64,000 nucleotides of DNA from Croceicoccus estronivorus (GTDB lineage: Bacteria; Pseudomonadota; Alphaproteobacteria; Sphingomonadales; Sphingomonadaceae). How positions within the stretch are numbered: position 1 is the stretch's first letter; each line of letters begins with the position of its first letter. The stretch spans positions 1 to 64,000 of the forward strand of contig NZ_JRQQ01000008.1 in assembly GCF_001625325.1 (NCBI RefSeq). Reading direction: 5' to 3'. Made by a program: the position numbers and the translations under genes. Positions 44,853 to 54,948 of the stretch are shown one piece after another. Below the pieces are notes generated by a model. That model was not told the origin of the DNA, searched no databases, and saw nothing but the letters and a program-made list of their open reading frames with translations.

Positions 44853-45670
44853 TTGCGTGTCTCTCGAGCCAGTTGCTTGCGGAAGCGTTCGACGTCCACT
44901 TGTCTGACTTCTTCCGTGGCGCCGCGTGGCAAATCGCCAAGCAGGAAGGAACCATAGGCCGTGCGCAGAAGGCGCGAAACCTTGAGGCCGAGATGCTCCA
45001 GCACTCTGCGGACTTCGCGGTTCTTGCCTTCCGTCAGCGTCAGTTCGATCCATTGATTGCGTCCGGTGCGACGTTCCAGATGCGCGTCGATCGGGCCATA
45101 GCGGATGCCGTCAATCGTCAATCCGTCGATCAGATCCTCCAACTGGCTCTGGGTTACGTCACCATGCGCGCGCGCGCGATAGGTGCGCGGAATTCCGCTG
45201 GCGGGCAGCTCCATCGCGCGCTTCAGGCCACCGTCGTTGGTCAGCAAGAGCAGGCCTTCCGTATTGAGATCGAGTCGGCCGATCGGCATCACGCGCGGCG
45301 TGCCTTTGGGCAATGCATTGCGGAGCGCGGTATAGATCGTCGGGCGCCCCGCAGGGTCACGTTCGGCCGTAATCAGGCCGGAGGGTTTGTGGAAGCGGAA
45401 CAGACGCGCGGCTTCTGCCCGTGCAACCGGTCTGCCGTCGACAGTCACGCCTTTGAGGTCGGGTAGAATGGTTGCGGGCGTTTCCAGCACGTTTCCATCC
45501 AGCGCGATGCGCCCATCGGCAATCATGCGTTCAACTTCTCGGCGGCTGGCGACCCCGGCGCGGGCGAGGAGTTTGGCGATCCTTTCTCCGTCGCGCGGAG
45601 CAGGGCCATGGCCCTTTGGTGTGTCGTTTTGCGGCATGCTGTTGCCCTTAGCTGTTGAGCGCCGCTTCAT
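44849..45670 (-). CDS. rluB: RNA pseudouridine synthase (RluB/RsuA type)
   Basis: Isomerises uridine to pseudouridine in rRNA; RluB acts on U2605 of 23S rRNA. The N-terminal S4 domain is RIAKLLARAGVASRREVERM followed by IADGRIALDGNVL. The catalytic domain has GRLDLNTEGLLLLTNDG with the active Asp, LTLTEGKNREVRRVLEHLGL and LRTAYG. RluB is favoured over RsuA or RluF by length and the C-terminal arm, but the paralogue is not certain. Start 45670 has GGGAAGG upstream; the Met at 45637 is an alternative. Confidence 0.85.
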   Translation of the reverse strand: MKRRSTAKGNSMPQNDTPKGHGPAPRDGERIAKLLARAGVASRREVERMIADGRIALDGNVLETPATILPDLKGVTVDGRPVARAEAARLFRFHKPSGLITAERDPAGRPTIYTALRNALPKGTPRVMPIGRLDLNTEGLLLLTNDGGLKRAMELPASGIPRTYRARAHGDVTQSQLEDLIDGLTIDGIRYGPIDAHLERRTGRNQWIELTLTEGKNREVRRVLEHLGLKVSRLLRTAYGSFLLGDLPRGATEEVRQVDVERFRKQLARETRK

Positions 45671-45733
45671 CCAGCCTTCCCATCGTGCCCACGTACGCTA
45701 ATCAGGGACTGAAGTTTGAAGGAGGAGTTGTTT

Positions 45734-47443
45734 ATGCCCGGTGATGCGGTGACAGAAGAAAAGCCGGGCTGGCGCAGGGTTCTTGCTTCCCTCGGAAACC
45801 GCAAGACCGGATTCATGGCATTGTTCGGCTTTGCCAGTGCGCTGCCTTATGCGTTGCTGCTCGGCACGCTCTATGCGTGGCTGTCGGATGCGGAAGTGGA
45901 CCTGGAAACCATGGGGGTCTTTTCCCTCATTGGTCTGGCCTATTCCTTCAAGTTCCTGTGGTCCCCCTTGCTGGATCGGATCAACCTGCCGGTCATTCGT
46001 CGACTAGGGCGGCGCAAGCAGTGGATCGTCACCGCACAGTTTCTTTTGGGTGGTATCCTGCTGGTGCTGTCCAGGCTTGATCCAGGCAGCGCGATCGGGT
46101 GGTTTTCCCTGCTTGCTGGAATCGGGGCGTTTGCTTCGGCTACTCAGGACGTGGTGGTCGATGCATGGCGCGTCGATGTGGCGGATGAAGTGGCGACCAT
46201 CGACATGCTTTCCACGGTTTATCAGCTTGGCTATCGCTCTGCCGTGCTGGTTGGCGGGGCACTCGCGCTATTTCTTGCCGAGGGGCTGGGGTGGCCAACA
46301 GTCTATGCCCTGATGGGTTGTCTGATGCTCATCATCGGCTTTGCGAGCTTGTTCGCTCCGGAAGGCAAGCAGACGGTGGCCAGTATCGCAGCCGACGAGA
46401 GCACGCTGGCCGAGTTGCGCCACGCGGGCGAACTTGAACCCCGCGTGCGGGCAATCGCGCTCGTCATCGTCGGCATACTCTGGAGTTGGGCACTGGTGAC
46501 AGTGGGCGTTTTCATGGTTCGCTCGCTGGGAAGCGATCCTGGGGCGCGGCCCGATTCTGTTGCCTTCATTGCCCAACAAGGGCCATTGATCGTGATTGCG
46601 ACAGTGGTGATCCCTGCACTTATCGCGGCCTGGCTGGTGCGGCAGAAGCAGCGTGGCCGCCATGTGTTACCGCAACCCGTGCCAGCGGTGTCGCGCGGTG
46701 ACGCAGTCCTCGATCACGGATATCGTGCACTGATTCTGCCGCTGACCGATATTGTCGGGCGTCTCGGATGGGCAACAATTCTCGTCCTCGGGCTGGTGCT
46801 GACCTATCGGATCACGGACACGATCTGGGGCACCTTCGCCTATCCCTTCTATCTGGGGGAACTGGCCTATTCGAAGGAGGAGGTTGCGGTCGCCTCCAAG
46901 TTCTTCGGCGTTGGCGCACTGATGTTCGGCGTGGCGCTGGGTGGGGTGCTGTTTACATACATCGGGCGCATGGCAGTCATGACTCTGGGTGCGTTGACAG
47001 CGGCATTGACCAATCTCCTTTATGCCGACCTGTCGGTAGGTGGGGCAGTCATGGCCGCCGGTTCCAAGGCGATTGGTTTCACCTGGTTGGTCGAGCATCT
47101 GGGCGGGGATGAGCGCCTTGCGAAATTGATGTTTGCCATCGCGGGTGAAAATGTTGCCGGCGGCATCGCAGGCGCAGCCCTGGTTGCCTATCTTTCGTCG
47201 ATAACCTCGAAGAAATACAGCGCGGTACAGTACGCCTTGCTATCTTCGCTCACGTTTCTTGTGGGGACGCTCGGGCGCGGGGCATTGGGCAAGATGATCG
47301 AGACGCGCGGCTATTACGACGTGTTCATTCTGACAACGGTTATTGGCTTCATCGCTGTGGCACTTTGTCTCGCCGAATGGTGGCGTATCAGGCGGCTGGG
47401 CCGGGCTGCCGGACTGGATGCGGCAGCGCTGGCAAATGCCTGA
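45734..47443 (+). CDS. ampG: AmpG family muropeptide transporter
   Basis: Inner-membrane MFS permease of 569 residues that imports anhydro-muropeptides made by lytic transglycosylases for recycling. About fourteen hydrophobic helices are visible. ALPYALLLGTLYAWLSDAEVD, FKFLWSPLLDRINLPVI and GAFASATQDVVVDAWRVD match the AmpG signature, including the conserved Asp-rich DVVVDAWR loop. AAGGAGG lies eight bases before the ATG at 45734, which is preferred to a TTG 18 bases earlier. It is convergent with folC. Its partner enzymes slt and rlpA are elsewhere in this window. Confidence 0.9.
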   Translation: MPGDAVTEEKPGWRRVLASLGNRKTGFMALFGFASALPYALLLGTLYAWLSDAEVDLETMGVFSLIGLAYSFKFLWSPLLDRINLPVIRRLGRRKQWIVTAQFLLGGILLVLSRLDPGSAIGWFSLLAGIGAFASATQDVVVDAWRVDVADEVATIDMLSTVYQLGYRSAVLVGGALALFLAEGLGWPTVYALMGCLMLIIGFASLFAPEGKQTVASIAADESTLAELRHAGELEPRVRAIALVIVGILWSWALVTVGVFMVRSLGSDPGARPDSVAFIAQQGPLIVIATVVIPALIAAWLVRQKQRGRHVLPQPVPAVSRGDAVLDHGYRALILPLTDIVGRLGWATILVLGLVLTYRITDTIWGTFAYPFYLGELAYSKEEVAVASKFFGVGALMFGVALGGVLFTYIGRMAVMTLGALTAALTNLLYADLSVGGAVMAAGSKAIGFTWLVEHLGGDERLAKLMFAIAGENVAGGIAGAALVAYLSSITSKKYSAVQYALLSSLTFLVGTLGRGALGKMIETRGYYDVFILTTVIGFIAVALCLAEWWRIRRLGRAAGLDAAALANA

Positions 47444-47454
47444 TACAGAAGAGT

Positions 47455-48801
47455 TCAGTCGGGGATTTCCCCGTTGGCTTCCAGGACTCTGCCAGCAAGG
47501 TAAAGCGATCCGGTAATCAATATTGTCTGGTGCCGGTCGTCACATTCTCGGGCGAGGGTGGCTGCGATGTCTTCCAGCGCCAGGCCGATGGTGTCGCATG
47601 GCTGGGCCACCTTGATGCCGAGCGTCCGCGCGGCCTGACAAATTTCTTCGGGCGAATGATGGTCGTGCCCGTCGATAGGGATGGCCCATAGCCGGTCTAT
47701 GTGAGGAGCCAGGGGGGCGAGGAAATCTTCAACCCTGCGGTTGCGCAACATCCCGATCACGACATTGAGCACCGGACAATCGGCCAACTCTTTTGCTATG
47801 ACACGGGCCGCATCCGGGTTGTGCCCGCCGTCGAGTACGCATTCAGCACCGGGTACGATGGCGGTAAGAGGTCCGGGGGCGAGACGCTGAAGCCGGGCAG
47901 GCCAGCGGGCCGCGAGCAGCCCCCGTGCCATGGCGTCTCCCGCAACCGCGACTTCATCCTGGTGGCGAAGCATGGCGACGGCGAGCGCGGCATTATCGGC
48001 CTGATGCGCGCCCGGCAGGCGGGGAAGGGGCAAGGTGAGCGGGCCTGCGCCGTCGCGATAATGCAGCACATCATCCGCCTGGGCGATCCATTCCTGCCCG
48101 CGCATGGCAACCGTTGCGCCGGTCTGCCTCGCAATTTTAACGATCTGGGCCGTCGCTTCCGGAGGATAGGATTGCGTGACCAGCGGCACCCCTCGTCTGG
48201 CAATGCTGGCCTTCTCAAAGGCGATCCGCGCCAATGGATGATCCGGCGCAGCAGGGTCTTCGCGCAACAGGAATGCTTCGTGATCTATGCCGAGAGAGGC
48301 AATGCCGCAGGCGGCGGGGTGCTCCATCACGTTTGTTGCATCGAAGCGCCCGCCCAGGCCGACTTCAATGACGCAGGCGTCCGCCTCGATATGGGCGAAG
48401 GCAAGGAAGGTCGCTGCGGTAGTGACTTCGAAGAAGCTCGGGCCAAGATCCTCGCTCTTGTCCAGCACTTCGCCCAGGAGATCGGCCAGCAGTGCGTCGT
48501 CGATCAGCTGGCCGGCAACCCGGATGCGTTCGTTGTAGCGCACAAGGTGAGGCTTGGTCGCCGAATGGACTGTAAGCCTCTGTTCCTCCATCATGAACCG
48601 CAAGAAGGTGCAGGTTGACCCTTTGCCGTTGGTTCCCGCGACGTGAAACGTCGGCGGGAGCAGTTCTTGCGGATTTCCCAACCGTCCCAGGATCGTGCGG
48701 ATCGTCTCCAGACCGAACCGGCCCTGAGGCAGGGACAGTCTGGCCAGACGATCGAGTTGAGCCTGAACGGCCGGGTCGTCGGATGTGGCGAAATCCTTCA
48801 C
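47455..48801 (-). CDS. folC: Dihydrofolate/folylpolyglutamate synthase
   Basis: Mur-ligase family enzyme of 448 residues that adds glutamate to dihydropteroate and polyglutamylates folates. HVAGTNGKGSTCTFLRFMM is the P-loop near residue 56, SATKPHLVRYNERIRV follows, and VIEVGLGGRFDATNV is the second signature. GAECVLDGGHNPDAARV closes the substrate site. It lies 15 bases after accD on the same strand, the usual trpFBA-accD-folC order in alphaproteobacteria. Confidence 0.95.
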   Translation of the reverse strand: MKDFATSDDPAVQAQLDRLARLSLPQGRFGLETIRTILGRLGNPQELLPPTFHVAGTNGKGSTCTFLRFMMEEQRLTVHSATKPHLVRYNERIRVAGQLIDDALLADLLGEVLDKSEDLGPSFFEVTTAATFLAFAHIEADACVIEVGLGGRFDATNVMEHPAACGIASLGIDHEAFLLREDPAAPDHPLARIAFEKASIARRGVPLVTQSYPPEATAQIVKIARQTGATVAMRGQEWIAQADDVLHYRDGAGPLTLPLPRLPGAHQADNAALAVAMLRHQDEVAVAGDAMARGLLAARWPARLQRLAPGPLTAIVPGAECVLDGGHNPDAARVIAKELADCPVLNVVIGMLRNRRVEDFLAPLAPHIDRLWAIPIDGHDHHSPEEICQAARTLGIKVAQPCDTIGLALEDIAATLARECDDRHQTILITGSLYLAGRVLEANGEIPD

Positions 48802-48816
48802 CGGCGGCCCATGGGA

Positions 48817-49665
48817 TCAGGCGGCTTGTGCCGGGTGAAGATAATCGAGCAGGCGGGCAAGAGTCGCTCGCAGGGATTTCCGCTCTACCACCATGTCGAC
48901 CATACCGTGCTTGTGCAGATATTCCGCCCGCTGGAAACCTTCAGGTAGACTTTCACGAATGGTGTCCTGGATCACGCGTTGGCCAGCAAAGCCGATCAGA
49001 GCGCCGGGTTCGGCGATGTGGATGTCGCCCAACATGGCGTAGCTGGCCGTGACGCCGCCTGTCGTGGGGTCGGTCAATACGACGATATAGGGAAGCCCCG
49101 CTTCTTTCAGTCGCCGGGTCATCACAGTGGCCTTGGGCATTTGCATCAGGCTAAGAATGCCTTCCTGCATCCGGGCCCCGCCAGCGGCCGTGAAGACGAT
49201 ATAGGCACATTCCTCTTCCAGCGCGCGCTTCGCGCCGTTCACGAAAGCCTGTCCGACGGCCATGCCCATCGAACCGCCCATGAAGGTGAAATCCTGCACC
49301 CCGACAATGGCTTTGTGACCTTCGATTGCGCCGAGCGCGACCTGGAATGCGTCCTGATGCGGGCTCTTGGCGCGGGCGGCCTTGATTCGATCCGCATATT
49401 TCTTGCTGTCGCGAAATTTCAGCGGGTCTTCCGCAACTGAAGGTTCGGGGAGCAGCTCGTAACCAGGATCAAGGATCTGTGCGAGCCGTGTGTCGGCACC
49501 TACGCGGCCATGATGATCGCAACGCGGGCATACGAAGAGATTTTCCTCATAATCGCGTGCGAACAGCATTTCGCTGCAGTTCGGGCATTTGACCCAGAGA
49601 TTGTCGGCGCTTTCGCGCTTGCGGCCAAACGGGATCGATTTACGGATTTGGGTAAGCCAGCTCAT
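48817..49665 (-). CDS. accD: Acetyl-CoA carboxylase carboxyltransferase subunit beta
   Basis: Zinc-containing subunit of the carboxyltransferase that makes malonyl-CoA, with AccA encoded elsewhere. The 282 residues are standard. [20 protein letters not shown] is the first part of a C4 zinc finger with Cys 27, 30, 46 and 49 ([11 protein letters not shown]). [14 protein letters not shown] and [17 protein letters not shown] form the carboxyltransferase core. It lies nine bases after trpA and 15 before folC, a tight operon. Confidence 0.97.
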   Translation of the reverse strand: MSWLTQIRKSIPFGRKRESADNLWVKCPNCSEMLFARDYEENLFVCPRCDHHGRVGADTRLAQILDPGYELLPEPSVAEDPLKFRDSKKYADRIKAARAKSPHQDAFQVALGAIEGHKAIVGVQDFTFMGGSMGMAVGQAFVNGAKRALEEECAYIVFTAAGGARMQEGILSLMQMPKATVMTRRLKEAGLPYIVVLTDPTTGGVTASYAMLGDIHIAEPGALIGFAGQRVIQDTIRESLPEGFQRAEYLHKHGMVDMVVERKSLRATLARLLDYLHPAQAA

Positions 49666-49674
49666 GATGATGCC

Positions 49675-50454
49675 TTATCGGGCCGAATGGACTGCTTGTG
49701 CAAGTGCGGCGGTCAGTTCGCGCACAGGCCCGGCTGCGTCCGCGCCGTGCCGACCGACCAGTTCGACAAGTGCCGAACCGACCACTACGCCATCAGCGAC
49801 TTTGGCGATTGCGCTCGCCTGTTCAGGCGTGCGCACTCCGAAGCCAACTGCAACTGGCAGCTCGGTGGCAGATTTCAGCCGGGTCAGCGCCTGTTCGATC
49901 GAATCGAGCGCAGCCTGCTGCTTGCCGGTGATTCCAGCCACTGACACGTAATAGAGAAAACCTGAGGAGCCATCGAGAACGGCGGGCAGGCGTGCCGCAT
50001 CGGTGGTCGGCGTGGCGAGGCGGATCAGCGACACTTCCTTACCGCGCAAGGCAGGGCCGAGATCGGGGTCTTCCTCCGGCGGTATATCGACGCAGATTAC
50101 CCCGTCTACGCCAGCCTTGGCGCATTCGTCGGCGAACCAGTCCGCGCCGCGCCGTATCATGGGATTGGCATAACCCATCAGTACCAGCGGCACATCAGGA
50201 TGGCGCTGCCGGAAAGCGGTTGCGATAGCGAACACGTCCGCAGTCTTGGTGCCTTTGCCAAGCGAACGCAGGTTGGCTTCCTGAATAGCCTGTCCGTCCG
50301 CCATCGGATCGGTAAAGGGCATGCCCAGTTCAATCACATCCGCGCCACCGGCAACCAATGCGTCGAGATTGGCGGCGGTGTCACCGTCGCCAGCGGTAAT
50401 GAAGCAGACGAGGGAAGGGTGCCCCTTCGCGAATGCGGCTGAAAGGCGGCTCAC
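49675..50454 (-). CDS. trpA: Tryptophan synthase alpha chain
   Basis: Cleaves indole-3-glycerol phosphate to indole, which is channelled to TrpB. The 259 residues include the N-terminal signature [11 protein letters not shown], the catalytic Glu in [16 protein letters not shown], and [14 protein letters not shown] with the second catalytic Asp. [25 protein letters not shown] binds phosphate. The start overlaps the trpB stop by ATGA, so the subunits are made in balance. accD follows nine bases on. Confidence 0.96.
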   Translation of the reverse strand: MSRLSAAFAKGHPSLVCFITAGDGDTAANLDALVAGGADVIELGMPFTDPMADGQAIQEANLRSLGKGTKTADVFAIATAFRQRHPDVPLVLMGYANPMIRRGADWFADECAKAGVDGVICVDIPPEEDPDLGPALRGKEVSLIRLATPTTDAARLPAVLDGSSGFLYYVSVAGITGKQQAALDSIEQALTRLKSATELPVAVGFGVRTPEQASAIAKVADGVVVGSALVELVGRHGADAAGPVRELTAALAQAVHSAR

Positions 50455-51695
50455 AACTTTACTCCCAGCGCGTCGGCCACAGTAAAGATGTCTTTGTCAC
50501 CGCGGCCCGACACGTTCACGACCACGATTTTGTCACTGGGCATCTCTGCCGTCAGCTGTGGCAGAGCAGCCAAAGCGTGGGAGCTTTCGAGTGCGGGAAT
50601 GATCCCTTCGAGCTTGCAGCACAGTTGAAAGGCATCCAGCGCTTCCTGATCGGTGATCGGGATATATTTCACGCGGCCGCTTTCGTGCAGCCAGCTGTGT
50701 TCGGGCCCGATGCCGGGATAGTCGAGCCCGGCCGAGATCGAATGGGCTTCGGTGATTTGCCCGTCTTCGTCCTGGAGCAGGTATGTCTTGTTGCCATGAA
50801 GCACACCGGGGACTCCGCCGGTCAAGCTGGCCGCATGTTCGCCAGTTGCGATCCCGTGCCCGGCTGCTTCGACGCCGACCATCGCCACGTCAGGATCGTC
50901 CAAAAACGGGTGGAACAATCCGATCGCATTTGACCCGCCGCCAACGGCCGCAACCAGCATGTCGGGCAGGCGACCTTCCGCCTTCATGATCTGCTCGCGT
51001 GCTTCCTTGCCGATGACTGACTGAAAATCGCGAACGAGTTCAGGGTAAGGGTGCGGTCCTGCCGCTGTGCCGATGATGTAGAACGTGTCGTGCACATTGG
51101 CGACCCAGTCGCGCAGCGCCTCGTTCATGGCATCTTTCAGCGTTTTTGCGCCGCTTTCCACCGGTATCACTTCGGCGCCGAGCAATTTCATGCGGAATAC
51201 GTTGGGTTGCTGGCGGGCGACATCGGTCGAACCCATGTAGATCGCGCAGGGCAGACCGAACCGCGCACAAACGGTGGCCGTAGCCACCCCGTGCTGCCCG
51301 GCGCCTGTCTCCGCGATAATCCGCGTCTTGCCCATTCGTATCGCAAGCAGGATCTGGCCGATGCAGTTGTTGATCTTGTGCGCGCCGGTGTGATTCAACT
51401 CTTCGCGCTTGAAGTAGACTTTCGGACCATTTCCATCCGGGGCCTGTTGCCGGAAATGCTCTGTCAGCCTTTCCGCGTAATAGAGCGGACTGGGGCGGCC
51501 TACGTAGTGTTCGAGCAGGTCGTCGAACTGAGCTTGAAAGGCAGGGTCTGCTTTGGCGGCCCGATATTCCTTTTCCAGATCGAGGATCAGCGGCATCAGG
51601 GTTTCGGCGACGTATCGGCCGCCGAAAGCGCCAAAATGCCCGCGTTCGTCGGGCTGGTTGCGGTATGAGTTTGCTGGTGTGCTGGTTGCAGACAT
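50451..51695 (-). CDS. trpB: Tryptophan synthase beta chain
   Basis: PLP enzyme that joins indole and serine to tryptophan. The 414 residues begin [20 protein letters not shown]. The PLP Lys is in [13 protein letters not shown] near residue 103. [20 protein letters not shown] and the glycine-rich phosphate loop [16 protein letters not shown] are present. [20 protein letters not shown] completes the family pattern. Overlap with trpA is four bases. trpF, normally directly upstream, is separated by the barrel gene at 51930. Confidence 0.97.
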   Translation of the reverse strand: MSATSTPANSYRNQPDERGHFGAFGGRYVAETLMPLILDLEKEYRAAKADPAFQAQFDDLLEHYVGRPSPLYYAERLTEHFRQQAPDGNGPKVYFKREELNHTGAHKINNCIGQILLAIRMGKTRIIAETGAGQHGVATATVCARFGLPCAIYMGSTDVARQQPNVFRMKLLGAEVIPVESGAKTLKDAMNEALRDWVANVHDTFYIIGTAAGPHPYPELVRDFQSVIGKEAREQIMKAEGRLPDMLVAAVGGGSNAIGLFHPFLDDPDVAMVGVEAAGHGIATGEHAASLTGGVPGVLHGNKTYLLQDEDGQITEAHSISAGLDYPGIGPEHSWLHESGRVKYIPITDQEALDAFQLCCKLEGIIPALESSHALAALPQLTAEMPSDKIVVVNVSGRGDKDIFTVADALGVKL

Positions 51696-51929
51696 ATCTG
51701 ATCGCGATTGGCAGAGCCGACCCGTGAAGTCCAGCCCGAGCGCTGTTCCTCGATCGCGAGATATGCTTGCCGATTAGCGATGCGCGTCAGGCATGCGTTG
51801 CCATCTTGCAACAAGATTCGCGGTAATACTTATCTGAATGGAAGGTTCACTCGCCCGCAAGGTGGCGAATCCTAATCCTGCCATCGCCCCCGCATCTCAA
51901 GAAGGGGCTTTGTTTTCAGGAGTTTAATT

Positions 51930-52391
51930 ATGCGTCTTGTTCTTTTTGCGCTCGCCGCCGCCACTCTTGCGGCCACCCCCGCGATGGCTAACGAAGGCCG
52001 TATCGAAGCCCGCGGCGGCGTGATCTGGAATGGCAGCGACAGCGAGGCGATTGCTGGCGTTGCAGCAGGTTACGATTTCGATATGGGCGACAAGTCCTTC
52101 GTCGGCCTGGAAGTGTCCGGTGATAAGATTCTCGAGGACAATACACGCGTTTCCTTCGGTGCTTCGGCGCGTGCCGGTGTGAAGACCGGCGCATCCGGTA
52201 AGCTTTACGCCGTTGGAGGATACGCAACGAAGCCGTGCAAGTTCTGCGAGGATTCGGTCAACCTGGGTGCTGGCTACCAGCATAACTTCGGCCAGAACTT
52301 CTACGGCAAGGTCGAATATCGCCATAACTTCGTCGGCAACGGAGTGACTGACACCGATGTTGCCGGTGTCGGCCTGGGCATGCGCTTCTGA
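51930..52391 (+). CDS. Small outer-membrane beta-barrel protein
   Basis: Exported protein of 153 residues with a signal peptide ending ATPAMAN. Alternating strands (GRIEARGGVIWNG, GVAAGYDFDMGDKSFVGLEV, GKVEYRHNFVG) and a final VGLGMRF with C-terminal Phe fit a small outer-membrane barrel. Two Cys (KPCKFCEDS) lie in a loop. Function is unknown. TTCAGGAG precedes the ATG. It lies on the opposite strand between trpF and trpB and has its own strong terminator. Confidence 0.75.
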   Translation: MRLVLFALAAATLAATPAMANEGRIEARGGVIWNGSDSEAIAGVAAGYDFDMGDKSFVGLEVSGDKILEDNTRVSFGASARAGVKTGASGKLYAVGGYATKPCKFCEDSVNLGAGYQHNFGQNFYGKVEYRHNFVGNGVTDTDVAGVGLGMRF

Positions 52392-52423
52392 CCGGCCGCA
52401 AGCTCAAGGTCTAGTTGAGTGAA

Positions 52424-52452
52424 GGGGTGGCCCACGTGGGCCGCCCCTTTTT
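52424..52452 (+). terminator. Rho-independent terminator of the barrel gene
   Basis: GGGG-T-GGCCC (52424-52433) pairs with GGGCC-G-CCCC (52438-52447), followed by TTTTT. It overlaps the end of trpF on the other strand by two bases. Confidence 0.85.
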
Positions 52453-53092
52453 ATTGGGACCGGGCAGCGTTGCAGAACGCGGCAATCCGATCGACGTCCT
52501 TTACCCCTGGCGCACTTTCCACACCCGATGACGTATCGACCAGAGTCGTGCCAGTAATTCGGATGGCTTCACCGACGTTCTCCGGTGTGAGGCCGCCGGC
52601 AAGACCCCATCCGGCTGTGCCGCTATACCCGGCGAGCAGGGACCAGTCGAAGGCGAGCCCCATGCCACCGGGCAATGCGCCCTTGGGCGTCTTGGCGTCG
52701 AATAGGATCAGGTCGGCGATTTCGCGGTACTGCAACGCCCGTTCGACATCATAGGCGGATGCGACCGGCAACGCCTTCCAGACGGGCAGGCCGAACCGCG
52801 TCTTGATTTGAGCGGTTCGCTCAGGGCTTTCGGAACCGTGGAGCTGGATGATGTCCAACCGTCCTGCCTGAACACCCTCAGCAATTTCCAGGTCGTCGGC
52901 ATTGACGAACAGGCCGACTTTTTTTGCGCGTGTTCCGACCTGAGCGGCGAGTTCAGCAGCATCGCTCGGCGTCAAATTGCGAGGGGATGGAGCATAAAAG
53001 ACGAAGCCGACAAAGTCCGCTTGCGCTCTGATGCAGGCATCGAGTGCCGCCGACGAGGTAATCCCGCAAATCTTGATCTTGGGCGGTGCCAT
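52451..53092 (-). CDS. trpF: Phosphoribosylanthranilate isomerase
   Basis: TIM-barrel enzyme of 213 residues for the third step of tryptophan synthesis. KIKICGITSSAALDACI opens it with the catalytic Cys. VGFVFYAPSPRNL, KVGLFVNADDLEIAE, IIQLHGSES and WGLAGGLTPENVGEAI follow, with the catalytic Asp in VDTSSGVESAPGVKD. The start lies 111 bases from a divergent hypothetical gene. It belongs with trpBA, but the barrel gene at 51930 interrupts the cluster. Confidence 0.95.
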   Translation of the reverse strand: MAPPKIKICGITSSAALDACIRAQADFVGFVFYAPSPRNLTPSDAAELAAQVGTRAKKVGLFVNADDLEIAEGVQAGRLDIIQLHGSESPERTAQIKTRFGLPVWKALPVASAYDVERALQYREIADLILFDAKTPKGALPGGMGLAFDWSLLAGYSGTAGWGLAGGLTPENVGEAIRITGTTLVDTSSGVESAPGVKDVDRIAAFCNAARSQ

Positions 53093-53202
53093 TCTCGGCG
53101 CGATAGACCAAACCCCCGACAGGTGGAAGTCCGCAAACGCAAGGTTTGCTTTACCTGCTCTACCTATGGATGGGTATCGTATTCAGCTGAAACGGGGGGA
53201 TC

Positions 53203-53826
53203 ATGAAGCTGTTGTTCACGATTGTCATCGCGGCTCTGACCGCAGGGGGATTATATTATGCCATTTCCCAAAGGCAGCCGGCGGACGTGTATGCGCTTCC
53301 CGTGTCCGACACCTATCAGCGGTTAAGGACTGCCGACCTGATGCCAGGGGGAAAAAGCTTCTTCGGCATGATGGCATTTTCATCTGCCGGGGATGGGCGC
53401 GACACGGTAACCTGGACCGGAGATTATTCGCACAGCCATAGGAGCTGCAAGATCGATATGGCGCCATGGGTGGAGGACCCGGCCAAGACGAAGCTTGTAG
53501 TTACCTGTGCCGGCGGCGCGCTTTCGGACGGGGCGGCAGCAGGGATGGCCCACAATATGTTCCGCGCCGCAGTCATAGAAAAGATCGATTCGACCCTCGA
53601 AGGGCGACCGTTCGACGAACAGCTTGCGCGGGGCTCGACTGCTTCGGGTTGGCCTGATGACGGCGTGGATGGCAGCCTCGCCACTGCCCGCAAGAACGCG
53701 ATTGAAATGTCGCGAGAAGCTGCGCGGATGCAGAACGAGCTTAAGGAGCAGGAGCGTGCCGCCAAAAAGCAGGCGGAGTGGGATGCGTTCAATGGCGGCC
53801 CCGCTGCCGATGATTTCGGGCAATAG
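53203..53826 (+). CDS. Hypothetical membrane-anchored protein
   Basis: Protein of 207 residues. One N-terminal hydrophobic segment (LLFTIVIAALTAGGLYYAI) anchors it, or acts as an uncleaved signal. A soluble domain with two Cys (HRSCKIDMAPWVEDP and LVVTCAGGALS) follows, and the last third is a charged helix (NAIEMSREAARMQNELKEQE). I do not recognise the family. Codon use matches its neighbours. It is divergent from trpF and convergent with pyrF. Confidence 0.65.
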   Translation: MKLLFTIVIAALTAGGLYYAISQRQPADVYALPVSDTYQRLRTADLMPGGKSFFGMMAFSSAGDGRDTVTWTGDYSHSHRSCKIDMAPWVEDPAKTKLVVTCAGGALSDGAAAGMAHNMFRAAVIEKIDSTLEGRPFDEQLARGSTASGWPDDGVDGSLATARKNAIEMSREAARMQNELKEQERAAKKQAEWDAFNGGPAADDFGQ

Positions 53827-53854
53827 GTGCGGGAAATTTTTCGGTGATCTCGGT

Positions 53855-54529
53855 CTAGAGCGTCGCCTCGATCGCGCGGGCTGCGGCCACCGGATCATCC
53901 GCTCTGCTGATGGGGCGTCCGATTACCAGGACACTGGCACCATCGTCGCGAGCCTGACGCGGTGTAACGATTCGCTTCTGGTCCGACTTGTGGCCGTTAT
54001 CCGGTCGCAATCCCGGGACAACGAAGAAACCGTCTTTCCATTGGCGATGGATTGCAGCGACTTCATGGCCTGAACAAACAATCCCGTCGAGACCTGCGGA
54101 ATGGGCGAGTTCGGCCAGTCTGAGAGCCTGATCGTGTGGTGTGCCGCCAATACCGGTGGCGGCCAGGTCTGCCTCATCCAGGCTGGTCAGCACTGTGACT
54201 GCAACCACCTTGGTGTGCTCGCCCGCTGCGGCCTTGGCGTCTTCCATCATCGCCCGTCCACCTGCCGCGTGGACAGTGACGATTGACGGTTCCAGAACAT
54301 GAATCGCTTGCATGGCAGAGGCGACCGTATTCGGAATATCATGCAATTTCAGGTCCAGGAAAATGGGCAGGCCGATATGGGCCATTTCGTGAATACCATG
54401 ATGGCCATGGGCGCAGAAGAATTCGAGGCCCAGTTTCAGTCCCCCGACATGCGCCTTCACCTTTTGGGCCAGAGCTTGTGCGGTCTCTATTTGCGGGACA
54501 TCGACGGCAAGATAGACGGGATTGCTCAT
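53855..54529 (-). CDS. pyrF: Orotidine 5'-phosphate decarboxylase
   Basis: Last step of UMP synthesis. The 224 residues are normal. VYLAVDVPQIETAQALAQKV opens the barrel, and the catalytic DxKxxD is in IFLDLKLHDIPNTVASAM. VVPGLRPDNGHKSDQKRIVT is the phosphate-binding end, and VIGRPISRADDPVAAAR closes it. The start overlaps the lapA stop by ATGA. Confidence 0.96.
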   Translation of the reverse strand: MSNPVYLAVDVPQIETAQALAQKVKAHVGGLKLGLEFFCAHGHHGIHEMAHIGLPIFLDLKLHDIPNTVASAMQAIHVLEPSIVTVHAAGGRAMMEDAKAAAGEHTKVVAVTVLTSLDEADLAATGIGGTPHDQALRLAELAHSAGLDGIVCSGHEVAAIHRQWKDGFFVVPGLRPDNGHKSDQKRIVTPRQARDDGASVLVIGRPISRADDPVAAARAIEATL

Positions 54530-54867
54530 TTGGCCTCTTGTGCAGGCGGATTGGAGATGGACTGATCTTCGATCTGGTTTTCCTGAACCGGCTCGATGGC
54601 GGGCGAAGGCGCCAATGCGGCACTGGCGCTACGCATGGTATTTTCCAGACCGTTGATACGCCGTTCGAGCCGCCACTTCATGCCCTGATGGAGCAACCAC
54701 ATCGGCACGAGGCCGACGAGGAATGAAACGATGACCAGGGCGGGAAGCTTGGTTTCAAGGATCAGGCCTTCCCAGATCTTCACCGATACGGGTGTCCAGT
54801 TGTTGATCGCGAAAACAAGCAAGGCGACCAGCACCAGAACCCAGACGATCGTGCGGATGATTTGCAT
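54526..54867 (-). CDS. LapA domain membrane protein
   Basis: Inner-membrane protein of 113 residues. Two hydrophobic helices (TIVWVLVLVALLVFAINNW and LPALVIVSFLVGLVPMWLLH) flank a short loop that includes TPVSVKIWEGL, the LapA domain pattern. The tail (RRINGLENTMRSA) is charged and helical. In E. coli, LapA works with LapB in the control of lipopolysaccharide synthesis; the same role here is inferred. It is coupled to pyrF by an ATGA overlap, a common pairing in alphaproteobacteria. Confidence 0.85.
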   Translation of the reverse strand: MQIIRTIVWVLVLVALLVFAINNWTPVSVKIWEGLILETKLPALVIVSFLVGLVPMWLLHQGMKWRLERRINGLENTMRSASAALAPSPAIEPVQENQIEDQSISNPPAQEAK

Positions 54868-54948
54868 GGGCTCAATGCCTCCTTCACGCTGCGGTCGGAC
54901 TGTCCGGAATGCTAGGGCGATTGTGACTGGAAAGGAAGGGCGCGTTGT

